NCBI GenBank assembly: GCA_903922605.1
Contig: CAIXUG010000016.1
Span: 118,725-182,724 of the forward strand
Direction: 5' to 3'
DNA: 64,000 nt
From: an uncultured Verrucomicrobiota bacterium
GTDB taxonomy: Bacteria; Verrucomicrobiota; Verrucomicrobiia; Limisphaerales; UBA9464
Positions 25,648 to 35,191 of the stretch are shown here, one piece after another. Below the pieces are notes generated by a model that saw only the letters and a list, made by a program, of their open reading frames with translations, ran no database searches and had not been told where the DNA came from. A program made the position numbers and the translations under genes. Positions within the stretch are counted from its first letter, which is position 1, and each line of letters opens with the position of its first letter.

Positions 25648-26337
25648 TCACCTCCGCTCGTTGTGGGCGGGTGAGGAATACTTAGTGGCGGCCAGCTCGC
25701 TGACCCGGGCGAGCAGTTCCGGTGGGTGTTTCAGTTCGGTCCAGGACACGTGGTCCAGTTCGGTGGCCACTTCGGTCATCGCCCGCTGCCAGACCCCGCG
25801 CTCAACGCCGCGTGGCAGCGGCTGCACCGATCCCTGGATCAGCAGGCCCAGCTTGTTCCGGCGCTGCGCGGCACCAGCCAGCTTGCGGCTCTTGAGCAGC
25901 AGGTCGAATTGCTCCCACCCACCGCCAAAGCATTGTCCCGGACCGGCCTCGTCACAGCCGGGTGCCAGTTCCGTGGCCAGCCCCACGCGCGCAAAGGCAT
26001 CGCGCAGCCAAACATGCATGCGCCGGTAACTTTCAACCGCCCGTGATTCGTACCAGGCGTGTCCCGGAGGCACGGCGACAGAGTAAGTCCAGTCGTGGTC
26101 ATGCGGCACCAGGCCGCCACCGGTGGGCCGGCGCACCAGCGGACGCAGCGGCGTGAGGGCGGCAATTTCCGCATGATGCTGGAAGTAGCCAAAGGTCGCC
26201 GCCGGCCCGGTCCAGCCGTAAAAGCGCAACACCGGCCGGCCCCAGGCGGCACAGTTTTCCAGCAGCGCCTCGTCGAACGCCATGTTCAGCGGGGCCGCCA
26301 GCGGGCCGGAATCCAGCAGTAACCACGGATCACTCAC
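25648..26337 (-). CDS. lipoate/octanoate-protein ligase family protein (BPL_LplA_LipB)
   Basis: Transfers lipoyl or octanoyl groups to carrier domains of 2-oxoacid dehydrogenases or GcvH. About 229 residues from the GTG at 26337. The conserved frame is complete: WLLLDSGPLAAPLNMAFDEAL, here WLLLDSGPLAAP plus NMAFDEALL, then FYGWTGPAATFGYFQ, RRPTGGGLVPHDHDWTYSV (lipoyl pocket) and KLAGAAQRRNKLGLLIQGSV with the acyl-binding Lys. GTG 26337 is preferred because an ATG at 26400 adds residues without family support and would leave only 12 bp to the divergent gene. Whether it is LplA-, LipM- or LipB-like in activity cannot be told. Confidence 0.8.
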   Translation of the reverse strand: MSDPWLLLDSGPLAAPLNMAFDEALLENCAAWGRPVLRFYGWTGPAATFGYFQHHAEIAALTPLRPLVRRPTGGGLVPHDHDWTYSVAVPPGHAWYESRAVESYRRMHVWLRDAFARVGLATELAPGCDEAGPGQCFGGGWEQFDLLLKSRKLAGAAQRRNKLGLLIQGSVQPLPRGVERGVWQRAMTEVATELDHVSWTELKHPPELLARVSELAATKYSSPAHNERR

Positions 26338-26379
26338 GGGCCGAAGCTCGTCAGGAACGGGTCTGCCGCCAAATGCTTT

Positions 26380-26385
26380 TATAAT
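26380..26385 (+). promoter_or_regulatory. candidate -10 box (TATAAT)
   Basis: A perfect TATAAT stands out in GC-rich sequence, 28 bp before the lipoprotein ATG at 26413. No TTGACA-like -35 is found at the usual distance. On the other strand the same bases read ATTATA/TATAAA, so it could serve either divergent gene. Confidence 0.35.
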
Positions 26386-26412
26386 TCGCGGGATTGCCAT
26401 CCGGGCGCTTGC

Positions 26413-27927
26413 ATGGCAACCAAGCGCCGCACTATGCGAATTCATCGGCCCCTGGGGCTGCTTTTCCTTGCCACCGTCCTGCTTTGGTCGGGTTGCAAAC
26501 CGTCGGAACCGGTCCCCGAGAGCCGTTGGCGTTTTGTCGGCGGCACCACGCTCACGCTGCAAACCAACGCGCCGGCCCTGCGTGCGGTGCTTTCCCTGCC
26601 GGAGTCCCTCGCCCTGCGCGGACCGCTGCTGACCAATGCCGCCCAACTGCTCTGGCATGTCGCCTCCGGCAAGACAAATGCCCCGGCCGACGCATTGGCG
26701 GCCGCCCTGCCGCTGGTCGCGGATCTGGCCGACCGGCTCAGCATTGGCGAAACCATCCTCTCCGCCTCTGGCTACCGGGAATTTGCCCTCGCCGTGCAAG
26801 GTGATGCCCCGCGCGCCCAGGCGTGGCAGGCGGCGTGGCCCAAGTTCATCGCCGCCGCCCAGGCCGCCCAGGGCGGCACCCCAGGCAAACCGCAGGTCGC
26901 CATCCTTTCCGGCTGGATCGTCGCCGTCTCGGACAGCGGGCTGATCACGCCCGAAACGGCGCTGAAGTCGTTGGCACAGATTCCGGCCGAGCCGCAGGTG
27001 GTGCTGCATCTGGAGGCGAAAGTACCCGGCTGGCCCGCCGGGGTGCTCTCGGTCGCGGTCCGGGACGGCGCGGTCCGCTCGCAGCTGAAGGTCAGCACGG
27101 GTGATTCCCTGCCGCAAAAGCTGCCTGCGTGGAAAATCCCGCCGTTCGTAAAGGATCCGCTCGTGGAATTCACCGCCGCGCGCGGTGTCACCCCATGGCT
27201 GGCAGAGCTGCCGGCCGTCGGCCCATTCCTGCAGTCGGCCCCCCCTTCGCAATGGTTTGTCTGGGCCTACGGTGATGTTTCGCTGCAAACTTACATCGCG
27301 GGGCTTACGGACAATCCTGAAAAACTCATCGCCGGCGTCCACGACCAGCTCAAGGACGCGTTCAAGCCGGGACGGACCATGGGCCAGCTTGACTATCAGC
27401 CAGACGTCGGCCTGCTCAAGATTATCGGCCTGCCGATCGCCTTTCCACTGCTCACCGCAGTCCACACGAATGACGCATCTTACGTCACTTTCGGTGCTTT
27501 TGCGACCAGGCCCCGGGTGGTGGACCTTCCGAAAGAAATGGTGGCCCAGGTACAACGGGACAACCTGATGCTTTATGACTGGGAAATCTCGGCGGCCGTG
27601 GCCCAGCACTGGAACGCCTTCCGGCAGCTGAACCAGATCGTCCATACGCTGCCTCTGAACAACCGGACGCCAGGCCAGAAATGGCTGACGGCCATCACGC
27701 CGAAACTGGGCAACTGCGTTACCGAGGCGCTCGTCACCGGCGAACATGAGCTGACCGTCACCCGCAATTCCAGCGTGGGCCTGAGCGCGCTGGAACTGAC
27801 CGAACTCGCCTGGTCACTGGATGGCCAGCAGTCGTCCCGGCTGCCCCGGCCCACGCCGACTGCCGCCCCCAAGGCTTCGGCGGGAATTGCCAAGCCACCA
27901 ACCGCCAGTCCGTCTCCGCACAAGTAA
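26413..27927 (+). CDS. lipoprotein of unknown function
   Basis: A 504-residue lipoprotein. The leader [17 protein letters not shown] ends in a lipobox (WSG-Cys, cysteine at about residue 28). A start at ATG 26434 would give a more compact leader. The body is mixed alpha/beta with long Ala/Leu/Pro-rich stretches and no motif I recognise; the C-terminal 45 residues are a Pro/Ser/Ala/Thr-rich tail. It is followed by pdxJ after 8 bp, so it may be co-transcribed with pdxJ-acpS, although no functional link is evident. Confidence 0.7.
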   Translation: MATKRRTMRIHRPLGLLFLATVLLWSGCKPSEPVPESRWRFVGGTTLTLQTNAPALRAVLSLPESLALRGPLLTNAAQLLWHVASGKTNAPADALAAALPLVADLADRLSIGETILSASGYREFALAVQGDAPRAQAWQAAWPKFIAAAQAAQGGTPGKPQVAILSGWIVAVSDSGLITPETALKSLAQIPAEPQVVLHLEAKVPGWPAGVLSVAVRDGAVRSQLKVSTGDSLPQKLPAWKIPPFVKDPLVEFTAARGVTPWLAELPAVGPFLQSAPPSQWFVWAYGDVSLQTYIAGLTDNPEKLIAGVHDQLKDAFKPGRTMGQLDYQPDVGLLKIIGLPIAFPLLTAVHTNDASYVTFGAFATRPRVVDLPKEMVAQVQRDNLMLYDWEISAAVAQHWNAFRQLNQIVHTLPLNNRTPGQKWLTAITPKLGNCVTEALVTGEHELTVTRNSSVGLSALELTELAWSLDGQQSSRLPRPTPTAAPKASAGIAKPPTASPSPHK

Positions 27928-27935
27928 GGCCTGCC

Positions 27936-28685
27936 ATGCTCAAGCTGGGAGTCAACATCGACCACGTCGCCACCCTGCGACAGGCCCGTTACCGCGAGGC
28001 GGCCGGCGAACGCCGCGTGGAGCCCGATCCGGTCGCGGCCGCCCTTGCCTGTGAACAGGCCGGCTGCCACGGGATCACCGCGCACCTGCGCGAGGACCGC
28101 CGGCACATTATCGACCGCGACATCTGGCGCCTGCGGGAGGCGATCCGAACCCGGCTGAACTTCGAGATGGCGAATGCGCCGGAGATCGTGGAGATCGCGC
28201 TGAAGGTGAAGCCCGACATCGTGTGTCTCGTCCCGGAACGGCGCGAGGAAGTGACCACCGAAGGCGGCCTGGACGTGGCTGGCCAGCTCTCCGCCATCAC
28301 CGAAACCCGCAAGCGCCTGAACGACGCGGGGATCGAGGTCAGCCTCTTCATCGCGCCGGATGCGTCGCAAGTGGCCGCTGCGGCCCAATCGGGCGCGCAA
28401 TTCATCGAGCTCCACACCGGGCGCTACGCCGACCATTTCCACCTGAAACAGGAACGCAACGACGAGCTGCAACGCCTCATCGCCGCCGCCGAACAGGCCC
28501 ACGGCCTCGGCCTGCAGGTCAACGCCGGACATGGCTTCACCACGGAAAACATCCCGCTCATCCATCTGGTACCCCACCTGGTCGAGTTGAACATCGGTCA
28601 CAGCATCGTCAGCCGGGCCGTTTTCATCGGCCTCGATGCCGCGGTGAAAGAGATACTCAAGGTGATGGACGGTTATCCCGGCTAA
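27936..28685 (+). CDS. pdxJ: pyridoxine 5'-phosphate synthase
   Basis: Condenses 1-deoxy-D-xylulose 5-phosphate with 3-amino-2-oxopropyl phosphate to pyridoxine 5'-phosphate (DXP-dependent B6 route). The 249-residue TIM barrel has the family start [15 protein letters not shown], then HLREDRRHI (catalytic His/Arg region), [17 protein letters not shown] and [11 protein letters not shown]. Size and motif order are normal. It lies 8 bp after the lipoprotein gene and 57 bp before acpS; pdxJ-acpS is a pair conserved in many bacteria. Confidence 0.96.
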   Translation: MLKLGVNIDHVATLRQARYREAAGERRVEPDPVAAALACEQAGCHGITAHLREDRRHIIDRDIWRLREAIRTRLNFEMANAPEIVEIALKVKPDIVCLVPERREEVTTEGGLDVAGQLSAITETRKRLNDAGIEVSLFIAPDASQVAAAAQSGAQFIELHTGRYADHFHLKQERNDELQRLIAAAEQAHGLGLQVNAGHGFTTENIPLIHLVPHLVELNIGHSIVSRAVFIGLDAAVKEILKVMDGYPG

Positions 28686-28742
28686 CCGTCCGTTAGCCAC
28701 GCGACTCATCTCTCCTGTCTGCTGTCTCCTCCCCCCTCCCAT

Positions 28743-29120
28743 ATGATCCTCGGCACCGGCATCGACCTCATCGAGGTGGAGCGCGTCGAGGCGTCGTTCC
28801 AGAAATTCGGTGATCGCTTCGTGAAGCGCATCCTGCACCCGGACGAAATCGCCTACTGCCTTGCGCACAAGAATCCCGCGCCGTTTCTGGCGGCCCGTTT
28901 CGCCGCCAAGGAGGCCGTGAGCAAGGCCTTCGGGACGGGCATCGGGACGGCGCTGGGCTGGCACGACATCGAGGTGAGGAAGAAGCCTTCGGGCGAGCCG
29001 TTCGTGGTGCTGCATGGCAACGGACTGAAATTGCTCATGGAGCGGGGTGGTCGGGTTGTCCACCTCAGCCTGACCCACACGGCGATGCACGCGGCGGCGA
29101 TGGCGATCCTCGAAAGCTGA
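28743..29120 (+). CDS. acpS: holo-[acyl-carrier-protein] synthase
   Basis: Moves 4'-phosphopantetheine from CoA to the serine of acyl carrier protein. The 125-residue protein has both metal motifs: GTGIDLIEVERVE (Asp near 8) at the start and RFAAKEAVSKAFGTG (Glu near 58) in the middle. It ends with the usual LSLTHTAMHAAAMAIL. It follows pdxJ on the same strand. The 57 bp between them hold simple ctgtctgctgtctcc words. Confidence 0.96.
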   Translation: MILGTGIDLIEVERVEASFQKFGDRFVKRILHPDEIAYCLAHKNPAPFLAARFAAKEAVSKAFGTGIGTALGWHDIEVRKKPSGEPFVVLHGNGLKLLMERGGRVVHLSLTHTAMHAAAMAILES

Positions 29121-29131
29121 GAGGTATCGCA

Positions 29132-29230
29132 GGTTCTTGCTCCTGTTCCTGCTCTTGCTCTTGCCCCTCCCTCACTCGTCATTCGGCAAACCTCAGCAAC
29201 CTCACCAGCCAGAGGGAGCAAGAGTATGAG
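29132..29230. repeat. intergenic inverted repeat, ctcttgctc/gagcaagag family, copy 2
   Basis: The left arm iterates ttgctcctgttcctgctctt (29137 on) and ends ttgcccctccctcactcg; the right arm gagggagcaagagtatgag (29212-29230) is its partial complement. About 30 bp separate the arms. It sits between acpS and the MBL hydrolase gene. Confidence 0.65.
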
Positions 29231-29304
29231 TTTGGAGGGTAAGTCCCTGGAAAAGTTGCGGGGCGGGCACTCATCGGTAACAATCGTTCGCTGTCATTTA
29301 CCGT

Positions 29305-30219
29305 ATGAACCTCACCCCGCTTCGCCTTCTCGTTTCCCTGCTCTGTCTCGCGACCGCCCAGGCGCAGGACAAGGCCTTTTACGACAAGATCCAGATCACC
29401 GATACCCCGGTGGCGGGTGGCATCCACCTGCTCCAGGGTTCCGGCGGCAACATCGGCGCCAGCGTGGGGCCGGATGGTGTGCTGATCGTCGACGACCAGT
29501 TTGCACCGCTGGCCGGAAAGATCCGCGCGAAGCTGAAGGAGCTGGACCCCGGCCCCCTGCGTTTCATCATCAACACGCACTGGCACGGCGACCACACCGG
29601 GGGCAATGCCGAACTCGGCGCCGAGGGCTCGATCATCGCGCAGGACAATGTCCGCAAGCGGCTCTCGGCCGAGCAGACCATCGCCGCCTTCAAGCAGACC
29701 GTGCCGGCGGCACCCAAGAGCGCGCTGCCCGTCATCACCTTTGCGGAGAGCCTTTCCGTGCATTTTAACGGCGAGGAAATCCGGGTGCTGCACTTCCCGC
29801 ACGGGCACACCGATGGAGACAGCTTCGTCTGGTTCACCAAGTCCGGCGTGATCCATCTGGGCGACGAGTTTTTCATGGGCGACAAGTCGCCGCGGTTCCC
29901 CTTCGTGGACGCCAGCAGCGGCGGTGATGTGCAGCAGCTCGCCAAGAACATTGGCGAGGTCATCAAGCTGCTTCCGCCCGAGATCAAGATCATCCCCGGC
30001 CATGGACCGCTCGCGACGCTGGCGGATCTGAAGGCCTACCACCTGATGCTGACGGAAGGCATCGAACACGTCCGCAGCCGCGTCGCTGCCGGCAAGACGC
30101 TGGAACAGATCAAGGCCGAGGGTCTGCCGGCGAAGTGGCAGGACTGCGGCACCGGCTTCATCAAGGCCGAGAACTGGATCGAGGAAATCCACTATAGCCT
30201 CACCAAAACCACCAAGTAA
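29305..30219 (+). CDS. exported MBL-fold metallo-hydrolase
   Basis: Metallo-beta-lactamase-fold hydrolase of 304 residues. A signal peptide (LRLLVSLLCLATAQA) sends it to the periplasm. The metal motif is His92-x-His94-x-Asp96-His97 (THWHGDHTGGN); further ligands are in HFPHGHTDGD, IHLGDEFF and IIPGHGPL. The arrangement resembles periplasmic quinoprotein-relay/SoxH-type or B-type MBL proteins rather than glyoxalase II. Substrate is unknown. It ends close to intergenic repeat words at 30223-30301. Confidence 0.85.
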   Translation: MNLTPLRLLVSLLCLATAQAQDKAFYDKIQITDTPVAGGIHLLQGSGGNIGASVGPDGVLIVDDQFAPLAGKIRAKLKELDPGPLRFIINTHWHGDHTGGNAELGAEGSIIAQDNVRKRLSAEQTIAAFKQTVPAAPKSALPVITFAESLSVHFNGEEIRVLHFPHGHTDGDSFVWFTKSGVIHLGDEFFMGDKSPRFPFVDASSGGDVQQLAKNIGEVIKLLPPEIKIIPGHGPLATLADLKAYHLMLTEGIEHVRSRVAAGKTLEQIKAEGLPAKWQDCGTGFIKAENWIEEIHYSLTKTTK

Positions 30220-30222
30220 GCG

Positions 30223-30301
30223 CGGAGCGGGGAACGCGGAGCGCGGAGTGAAAGCAGCGAATGGGCAGCCGTTCGTAATTCGAAATTCGTAATTCGAAAT
30301 T
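30223..30301. repeat. iterated-word repeats (gcggagc words and attcgaaattcgtaattcg words)
   Basis: gcggagcggggaacgcggagcgcggag (quoted in part: gcggagcggggaacgcggag) is followed by gttcgtaattcgaaattcg and more of the same words to 30301. It fills the space between the MBL gene and the stop codon of the kinase gene, which lies just at its end. Confidence 0.65.
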
Positions 30302-30303
30302 GC

Positions 30304-33300
30304 TCACGCAATCGCGGGTTCGGAAACTCTCGATACCAGGGCGGCTTCCAACGCCAGCCTCAGCCCCTCCATTTGGAGCGGTTTCGACAGGTAGTTATCC
30401 ATGCCCACGGCCAGACAGCGTTCGCGGTCGCCGGCCATGGCATCGGCGGTCAGCGCGATGATCCGGGGCGGATTCTCCGGGCGGCAGCATAGGCCGGGGT
30501 CCGCCCGGAGCCGCTGGGTGGTCTCATAGCCGTCCATGTCGGGCATCTGGCAGTCCATCAGGATGATGTCGTAGTGGGTGCGCTTGACCGCCTCCAGCAC
30601 TTCCAGGCCGTTGGCAACGGAATCCGCCGAATAACCGAGCTTCTGCAGCTGCTTCAGGGCGAGCTTCTGATTCACCGGGTTGTCCTCCGCCAGCAGGATG
30701 CGGACATTGGCCTTGGGAATCACCGGAACGTCGGCCCCGGTGACCGGACGCCGCAGACGGGTGGTGTCGCCCGACAGCCGGGCGGGATCCACCGCGAGCA
30801 CCCGCAACAGCGTGTTGAAGAGGTCCGATTGCTTGACCGGTTTGATGAGACAGCCGGTGATGCCCACGCGAGCCAGCTCGGATTGGGGCGGCCGGCAGCA
30901 CAGTGAAGTCTGCAGGATGAGGCGCGGCAGCCGGATCAGGCTGTCCCGCTGGATGAGCGCGGCGAGCATCACGCCATCCATCTCCGGCATCTGCATGTCG
31001 AGCAGGACCAGTTCAACGGGTTGGCCGCTGGCCGAGGCGCGCGGCAGCAGGTCAAGGGCTTCGGCCCCGCTCTCGACCGACTCGGCGGGCATTTCCCAGA
31101 GTGAAAGCTGCCGCTGCAGGATTAGCCGGTTGGTGGCGTTGTCGTCCACTATCAGCGTGCGGACACGGGCCAGCTGTTCCGCCGGGAAAGGCGCGCGCAC
31201 CGCGTTCTTCTGCTTCTCCAGACAGAGGGTGAACCAGAACACCGAACCCCGCCCGGCGTCGCTCTGCGCCCCGATGGTGCCGCCCATCAGTTCGACCAGG
31301 CGTTTGGAAATGGCCAGCCCGAGGCCGGTCCCACCAAAGCGGCGCGTCGTCGAGCCGTCGGCCTGGATGAAGGGTTGGAAGAGCCGTTGCAGGGCCTCCT
31401 CGGAAATTCCGATGCCCGTGTCCCGGATGGCCACGCGCAGGGTCGCATGGGTGGCCGTTTCCGTTTCCTGGCTGACCTTCACGACCACCTCACCCTGATG
31501 GGTGAACTTCACCGCGTTGCTCGCCAGATTGAGGAGCACCTGGCGGAGCCGGCCGGCATCGCCGCGCAACAGGGTGCAGGCCGGCTCGTCGAACTCGCAG
31601 ACCAGCTCGATTCGCTTCTCGCCCGCCTGGCTGGACAGCAGATCAATCGTCGTCTCCACCGTCTCGCGCAGGTCAAAGTCCAGCATCTCCAAATTGAGCT
31701 TGCCGGCCTCGATCTTGGAGAAGTCGAGAATGTCATTGATGATTGCGAGCAGGGCCTCGCCGCTGTTGCGGACCGTCTGCACGAAATCGCGCTGCTCCAG
31801 GTTGAGCGGCGTGTCGAGCAGCAGGTTGCTCATGCCGATCACCGCATTCATCGGCGTGCGGATTTCGTGGCTCATGGTCGCCAGGAAAGAACTCTTGGCG
31901 CGGTTGGCCTCGTCGGCGGCTTCCTTGGCGTGACGCAGCTCCTCCTCGGCCGCCTTGCGCTCCGTGATGTCCTCGGAAATGCCGAGCAGGTAGATCGGCT
32001 GATTGTTCTCGTCGAAGATCGGCACCTTGCGCGTGTGCAGAAGCCGTTTCCCCCGATGCGGCGTCTGGATTGTCTCCTCGGGTATGTCAATCAGCCGGCC
32101 GGTCGCCAAGGCCTCACGGTCCTTGGCGGCGAAGAGGTCCGCCTCCTCCTTCGGCAGGAAGTCATGATCGCACTTGCCGATGACATCGGCCCGACTGAGC
32201 CCGGTGACCTCCTCCGCGCCCGCGTTGTGCATGAGCGTGCGCAACGTCTTGGCGTCCTTGAGGAAGACGCTGATCGGCAGGTTTTCGACAATCGATTGGA
32301 GGAAGGCGTCGGCGCGCTTGCGCTCGGTGATGTCTTCGGCAATCCCCAGCAGATAGAGCGGCCGGCCATTCTCGTCAAAGATCGGGACCTTGCGCGTGTG
32401 CAGGATGCGCCGGCCCTTGTGGGGAGTGAGTGCCTCTTCCTCCGGAATGTCCGCCAGTTTGCCGGAAGCCAGCACTTCCCTGTCCTTGGCCGTAAACTGG
32501 TCCGCCTGCTCCTTGGGAAAGAAGTCGTAATCGGAGCGGCCGATGGCGAAGGAACGTTCGATTCCAAACAGCCGTTCCGCCCCGGCATTGTACATGACCG
32601 TCTTGAGCGAGGTCGCGTCCTTGAGAAAGATCCCGATGGGCAGGTTTTCCAAAATGGATTCGAGGAAGACCTCGGAACGTTTGCGCTCCGTGATGTCCGT
32701 CGCCACGCCCAGCACGAAGTTCGCCTTGCCGTCCGCGCCGATGATCGGGCGCTTCACGGTCTGCAGCCAGACGGTCTGGCCCTTGCGGTTGGTCAGCCGC
32801 TCGCCGGTGATGAACTTGTCCTGCAGGGTATCCATCACCTCCCGGTCATCCCGCTGGAAGCTCTTCACCTGATCGGTGTTCGGGTTGATCTCGGTTTCGA
32901 GCCTGCCGACGATTTCCTCGACCTTCTTGCCATGGCTGTCGGCGGCGGCCTTGTTCACCAGAATGAACCGGCCCTCACGGTTCTTGACGAAGATGCGGTT
33001 GGGGTCGGTGTCGATGACACAGCGGATGAACTCCTCCTTCTCCCGGATCACCTGCTCGGTACGCTTGCGCTCCGAAATGTCCCGCGCGATGCCTTGGAGA
33101 CCGACGGCAACCCCGGCGCGAAAAACCGGCCGGCTGCTCACCTCGACCTGGACCCGCCGTCCATCCTTGGTGAGCAGTTCGACTTCGAAGGTGGCCTCCT
33201 CACGACGGGCGACCTGGTCTGCCTGCCGGGTCAGGTAGAGAGCGTGATGTTCCGGGGCAACCACCTGCCGGGCCGTGAGCTTCTTGCCTTCCTCAGACGC

Positions 33301-34977
33301 ATAGCCCAGGAGATGCAGGCCGGCCGGGTTGATGGAGGTGAAGCGCCCCTTCAGGTCGTGCGTGTAGATGAAGTCGTTGGCGTTCTCGAACAGCTCGCGG
33401 AAATCGCGCTCGAGGTCGGCCTCCCGCACCACCTGCTTCTGGATCAGCTGGGTCTGCCGCTCGATCTTGCGCCGCATCAGCAGGGCCCAGGCAAAGGAGC
33501 CGGCGATGAGGCAGCCCATCGTCCCGACCACGGACAGCGTGCGCGAAAGGGTCCACCACGACGGCGTGGACATGACGGTGACATCCCCCGGCGAGCTCAC
33601 CAGGATCCGGAACGAACGGACGTTGCGGCCTTCATCCAACGTGGCGGAGTAAATTCCCCGGACCTGTACCACGCTCCCCGATGCGATGTTTCCCCACTGC
33701 GCAGCACTCCCTTCCGCCCGGTCCAGCACGGCATCAAACACGGAGGGGGCGAAATGGATGGTCAGATCTTCCTCGCGCGCGCGCAGAAAGTGGCCCACCA
33801 CCTGGCCGCTCATTTCCACCAGCACACCGGACAGGGCGGCGTCCATCGCCTGCTCGCCCAGAACCTTGCGGGGGATCAGCGGCTGATTGCGCGCCAGCTT
33901 GATCAGGGTGGTATCCTGCAGCACGGGCAGGCGGTCCACCAGCGAGGGAAAGCCCAGCAGTTCGACCTGATCCCCGGGCTGCAAATCCGTCTCCGGGCGG
34001 CTTAGCTGCACGCGCAGGGCATCCGGCCCATTCTGGATGAAAATCTCCTGGTTCCCCTGCTTGAACGTGACCGTTCCCTGGACCCGATAACGGTGCAGTG
34101 TCCGGGTGCCGGTGCGAAACCGCAGCAGGTCCGAAATCTGTCCGGGCGGCAGTTCCGCGATGTTTTCACTGCCCGGCTGCAGAATTCCGATCTGGTTCCA
34201 TTCGGGCACCAGCAGTTGTACGCCTTGGAGCTCGCGTCGCTCGTTGAACTCCGAAGTGACCACCCCGTGCACTTCGATCTCGGCATCAACATAGTTCGTC
34301 GGTGCCGTGCGATCGATCAGGTTGGACACGATCATCAGCAGTGTCGAATCGCCAATGGCGAGCTGGAGCTGGGCGCGCCCATCCTCCTCGAACGATTTTC
34401 GGACCACCCCCCGCAGGCTCACCCACTGGCTGTCTTCCTCGCCTGTCAGCAGGGTGGATAGCTGGACCGGCCGTCGCTCGGGATACGGTGCCGTCCCCAG
34501 TCTTTTCACCGAAAGAACGTGGATCACCGGGGCGAAATCACCCGCGCCGCTGAAACCGGTCACTTCCAGTTTTTGGCCGGGCCGGAGGCCGAACTCATTG
34601 GGCCGCGGGACATTGAGGTAGATGCCGCCCGAGGCGTCCTGCAGAAACTGCGAGTAGCCTTCCGATTCCGCGAAGGTGACCGTGCCGACCACCTTCACCG
34701 GGTAGCCCCGGGACGCTTCCCCCACCGGCAGTCCGCGGATGTCACTGACACGAGTCAGCGTTCGCAGGGCCGGATTGGGCGCGGTGGGAACCGTATAAGT
34801 TGGCACGGCAGGCACCGGTGCTGGTGCCGCCTTGGCCGCGTTGCGGCCGCCCGTTGCAGCCGGCGTCTGCGCCGAAGCCGGGCCACAGAGCAGCACGCCA
34901 ACCAGCAACAGTGCCAGCCAGGATGCACCCAGATTTTCGCCCGGATAATCGTTCACGCCATTTGCCACATTCTGCAC
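30304..34977 (-). CDS. hybrid sensor histidine kinase with four PAS and two receiver domains
   Basis: Membrane hybrid kinase of 1557 residues. Order: signal peptide (about 18-37); a periplasmic region of about 430 residues with two or three repeats of an OB-like fold ([21 protein letters not shown], here [34 protein letters not shown]); a membrane helix (about 478-503); four PAS domains (about 530-1020); HisKA with the phospho-acceptor in [16 protein letters not shown] (about 1035); HATPase with [18 protein letters not shown] and [10 protein letters not shown]; receiver 1 with [11 protein letters not shown]; receiver 2 with [11 protein letters not shown] near 1465. PAS 3 and 4 look like a recent tandem duplication. 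No response regulator gene is adjacent. Divergent from the cytochrome-domain gene. Confidence 0.93.
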   Translation of the reverse strand: MQNVANGVNDYPGENLGASWLALLLVGVLLCGPASAQTPAATGGRNAAKAAPAPVPAVPTYTVPTAPNPALRTLTRVSDIRGLPVGEASRGYPVKVVGTVTFAESEGYSQFLQDASGGIYLNVPRPNEFGLRPGQKLEVTGFSGAGDFAPVIHVLSVKRLGTAPYPERRPVQLSTLLTGEEDSQWVSLRGVVRKSFEEDGRAQLQLAIGDSTLLMIVSNLIDRTAPTNYVDAEIEVHGVVTSEFNERRELQGVQLLVPEWNQIGILQPGSENIAELPPGQISDLLRFRTGTRTLHRYRVQGTVTFKQGNQEIFIQNGPDALRVQLSRPETDLQPGDQVELLGFPSLVDRLPVLQDTTLIKLARNQPLIPRKVLGEQAMDAALSGVLVEMSGQVVGHFLRAREEDLTIHFAPSVFDAVLDRAEGSAAQWGNIASGSVVQVRGIYSATLDEGRNVRSFRILVSSPGDVTVMSTPSWWTLSRTLSVVGTMGCLIAGSFAWALLMRRKIERQTQLIQKQVVREADLERDFRELFENANDFIYTHDLKGRFTSINPAGLHLLGYASEEGKKLTARQVVAPEHHALYLTRQADQVARREEATFEVELLTKDGRRVQVEVSSRPVFRAGVAVGLQGIARDISERKRTEQVIREKEEFIRCVIDTDPNRIFVKNREGRFILVNKAAADSHGKKVEEIVGRLETEINPNTDQVKSFQRDDREVMDTLQDKFITGERLTNRKGQTVWLQTVKRPIIGADGKANFVLGVATDITERKRSEVFLESILENLPIGIFLKDATSLKTVMYNAGAERLFGIERSFAIGRSDYDFFPKEQADQFTAKDREVLASGKLADIPEEEALTPHKGRRILHTRKVPIFDENGRPLYLLGIAEDITERKRADAFLQSIVENLPISVFLKDAKTLRTLMHNAGAEEVTGLSRADVIGKCDHDFLPKEEADLFAAKDREALATGRLIDIPEETIQTPHRGKRLLHTRKVPIFDENNQPIYLLGISEDITERKAAEEELRHAKEAADEANRAKSSFLATMSHEIRTPMNAVIGMSNLLLDTPLNLEQRDFVQTVRNSGEALLAIINDILDFSKIEAGKLNLEMLDFDLRETVETTIDLLSSQAGEKRIELVCEFDEPACTLLRGDAGRLRQVLLNLASNAVKFTHQGEVVVKVSQETETATHATLRVAIRDTGIGISEEALQRLFQPFIQADGSTTRRFGGTGLGLAISKRLVELMGGTIGAQSDAGRGSVFWFTLCLEKQKNAVRAPFPAEQLARVRTLIVDDNATNRLILQRQLSLWEMPAESVESGAEALDLLPRASASGQPVELVLLDMQMPEMDGVMLAALIQRDSLIRLPRLILQTSLCCRPPQSELARVGITGCLIKPVKQSDLFNTLLRVLAVDPARLSGDTTRLRRPVTGADVPVIPKANVRILLAEDNPVNQKLALKQLQKLGYSADSVANGLEVLEAVKRTHYDIILMDCQMPDMDGYETTQRLRADPGLCCRPENPPRIIALTADAMAGDRERCLAVGMDNYLSKPLQMEGLRLALEAALVSRVSEPAIA

Positions 34978-35191
34978 CCCAACTCACACCAACACGCCAG
35001 CTTACGACGGCATGGGGCTGCCCACAGTACAGCGGCAGCTTTGTAGGGATTGTTGAGACCTTATCCGACCGACGGCTTTCGGCCAGCCCAAGTTTTTGTG
35101 GAACGGCATGGCCGACAACCATCAAGGAATTCTTGGGCACCCCCGATTTTTCCTTTGTGCCTTGCGCGCCACTTGGCGGCAGAATGGCCGG

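Noticed and set aside
29226..29768. A second frame overlapping the MBL hydrolase
   Set aside because: Its translation is Arg/Gly/Pro-rich and motif-free, while the MBL frame has all metal ligands.
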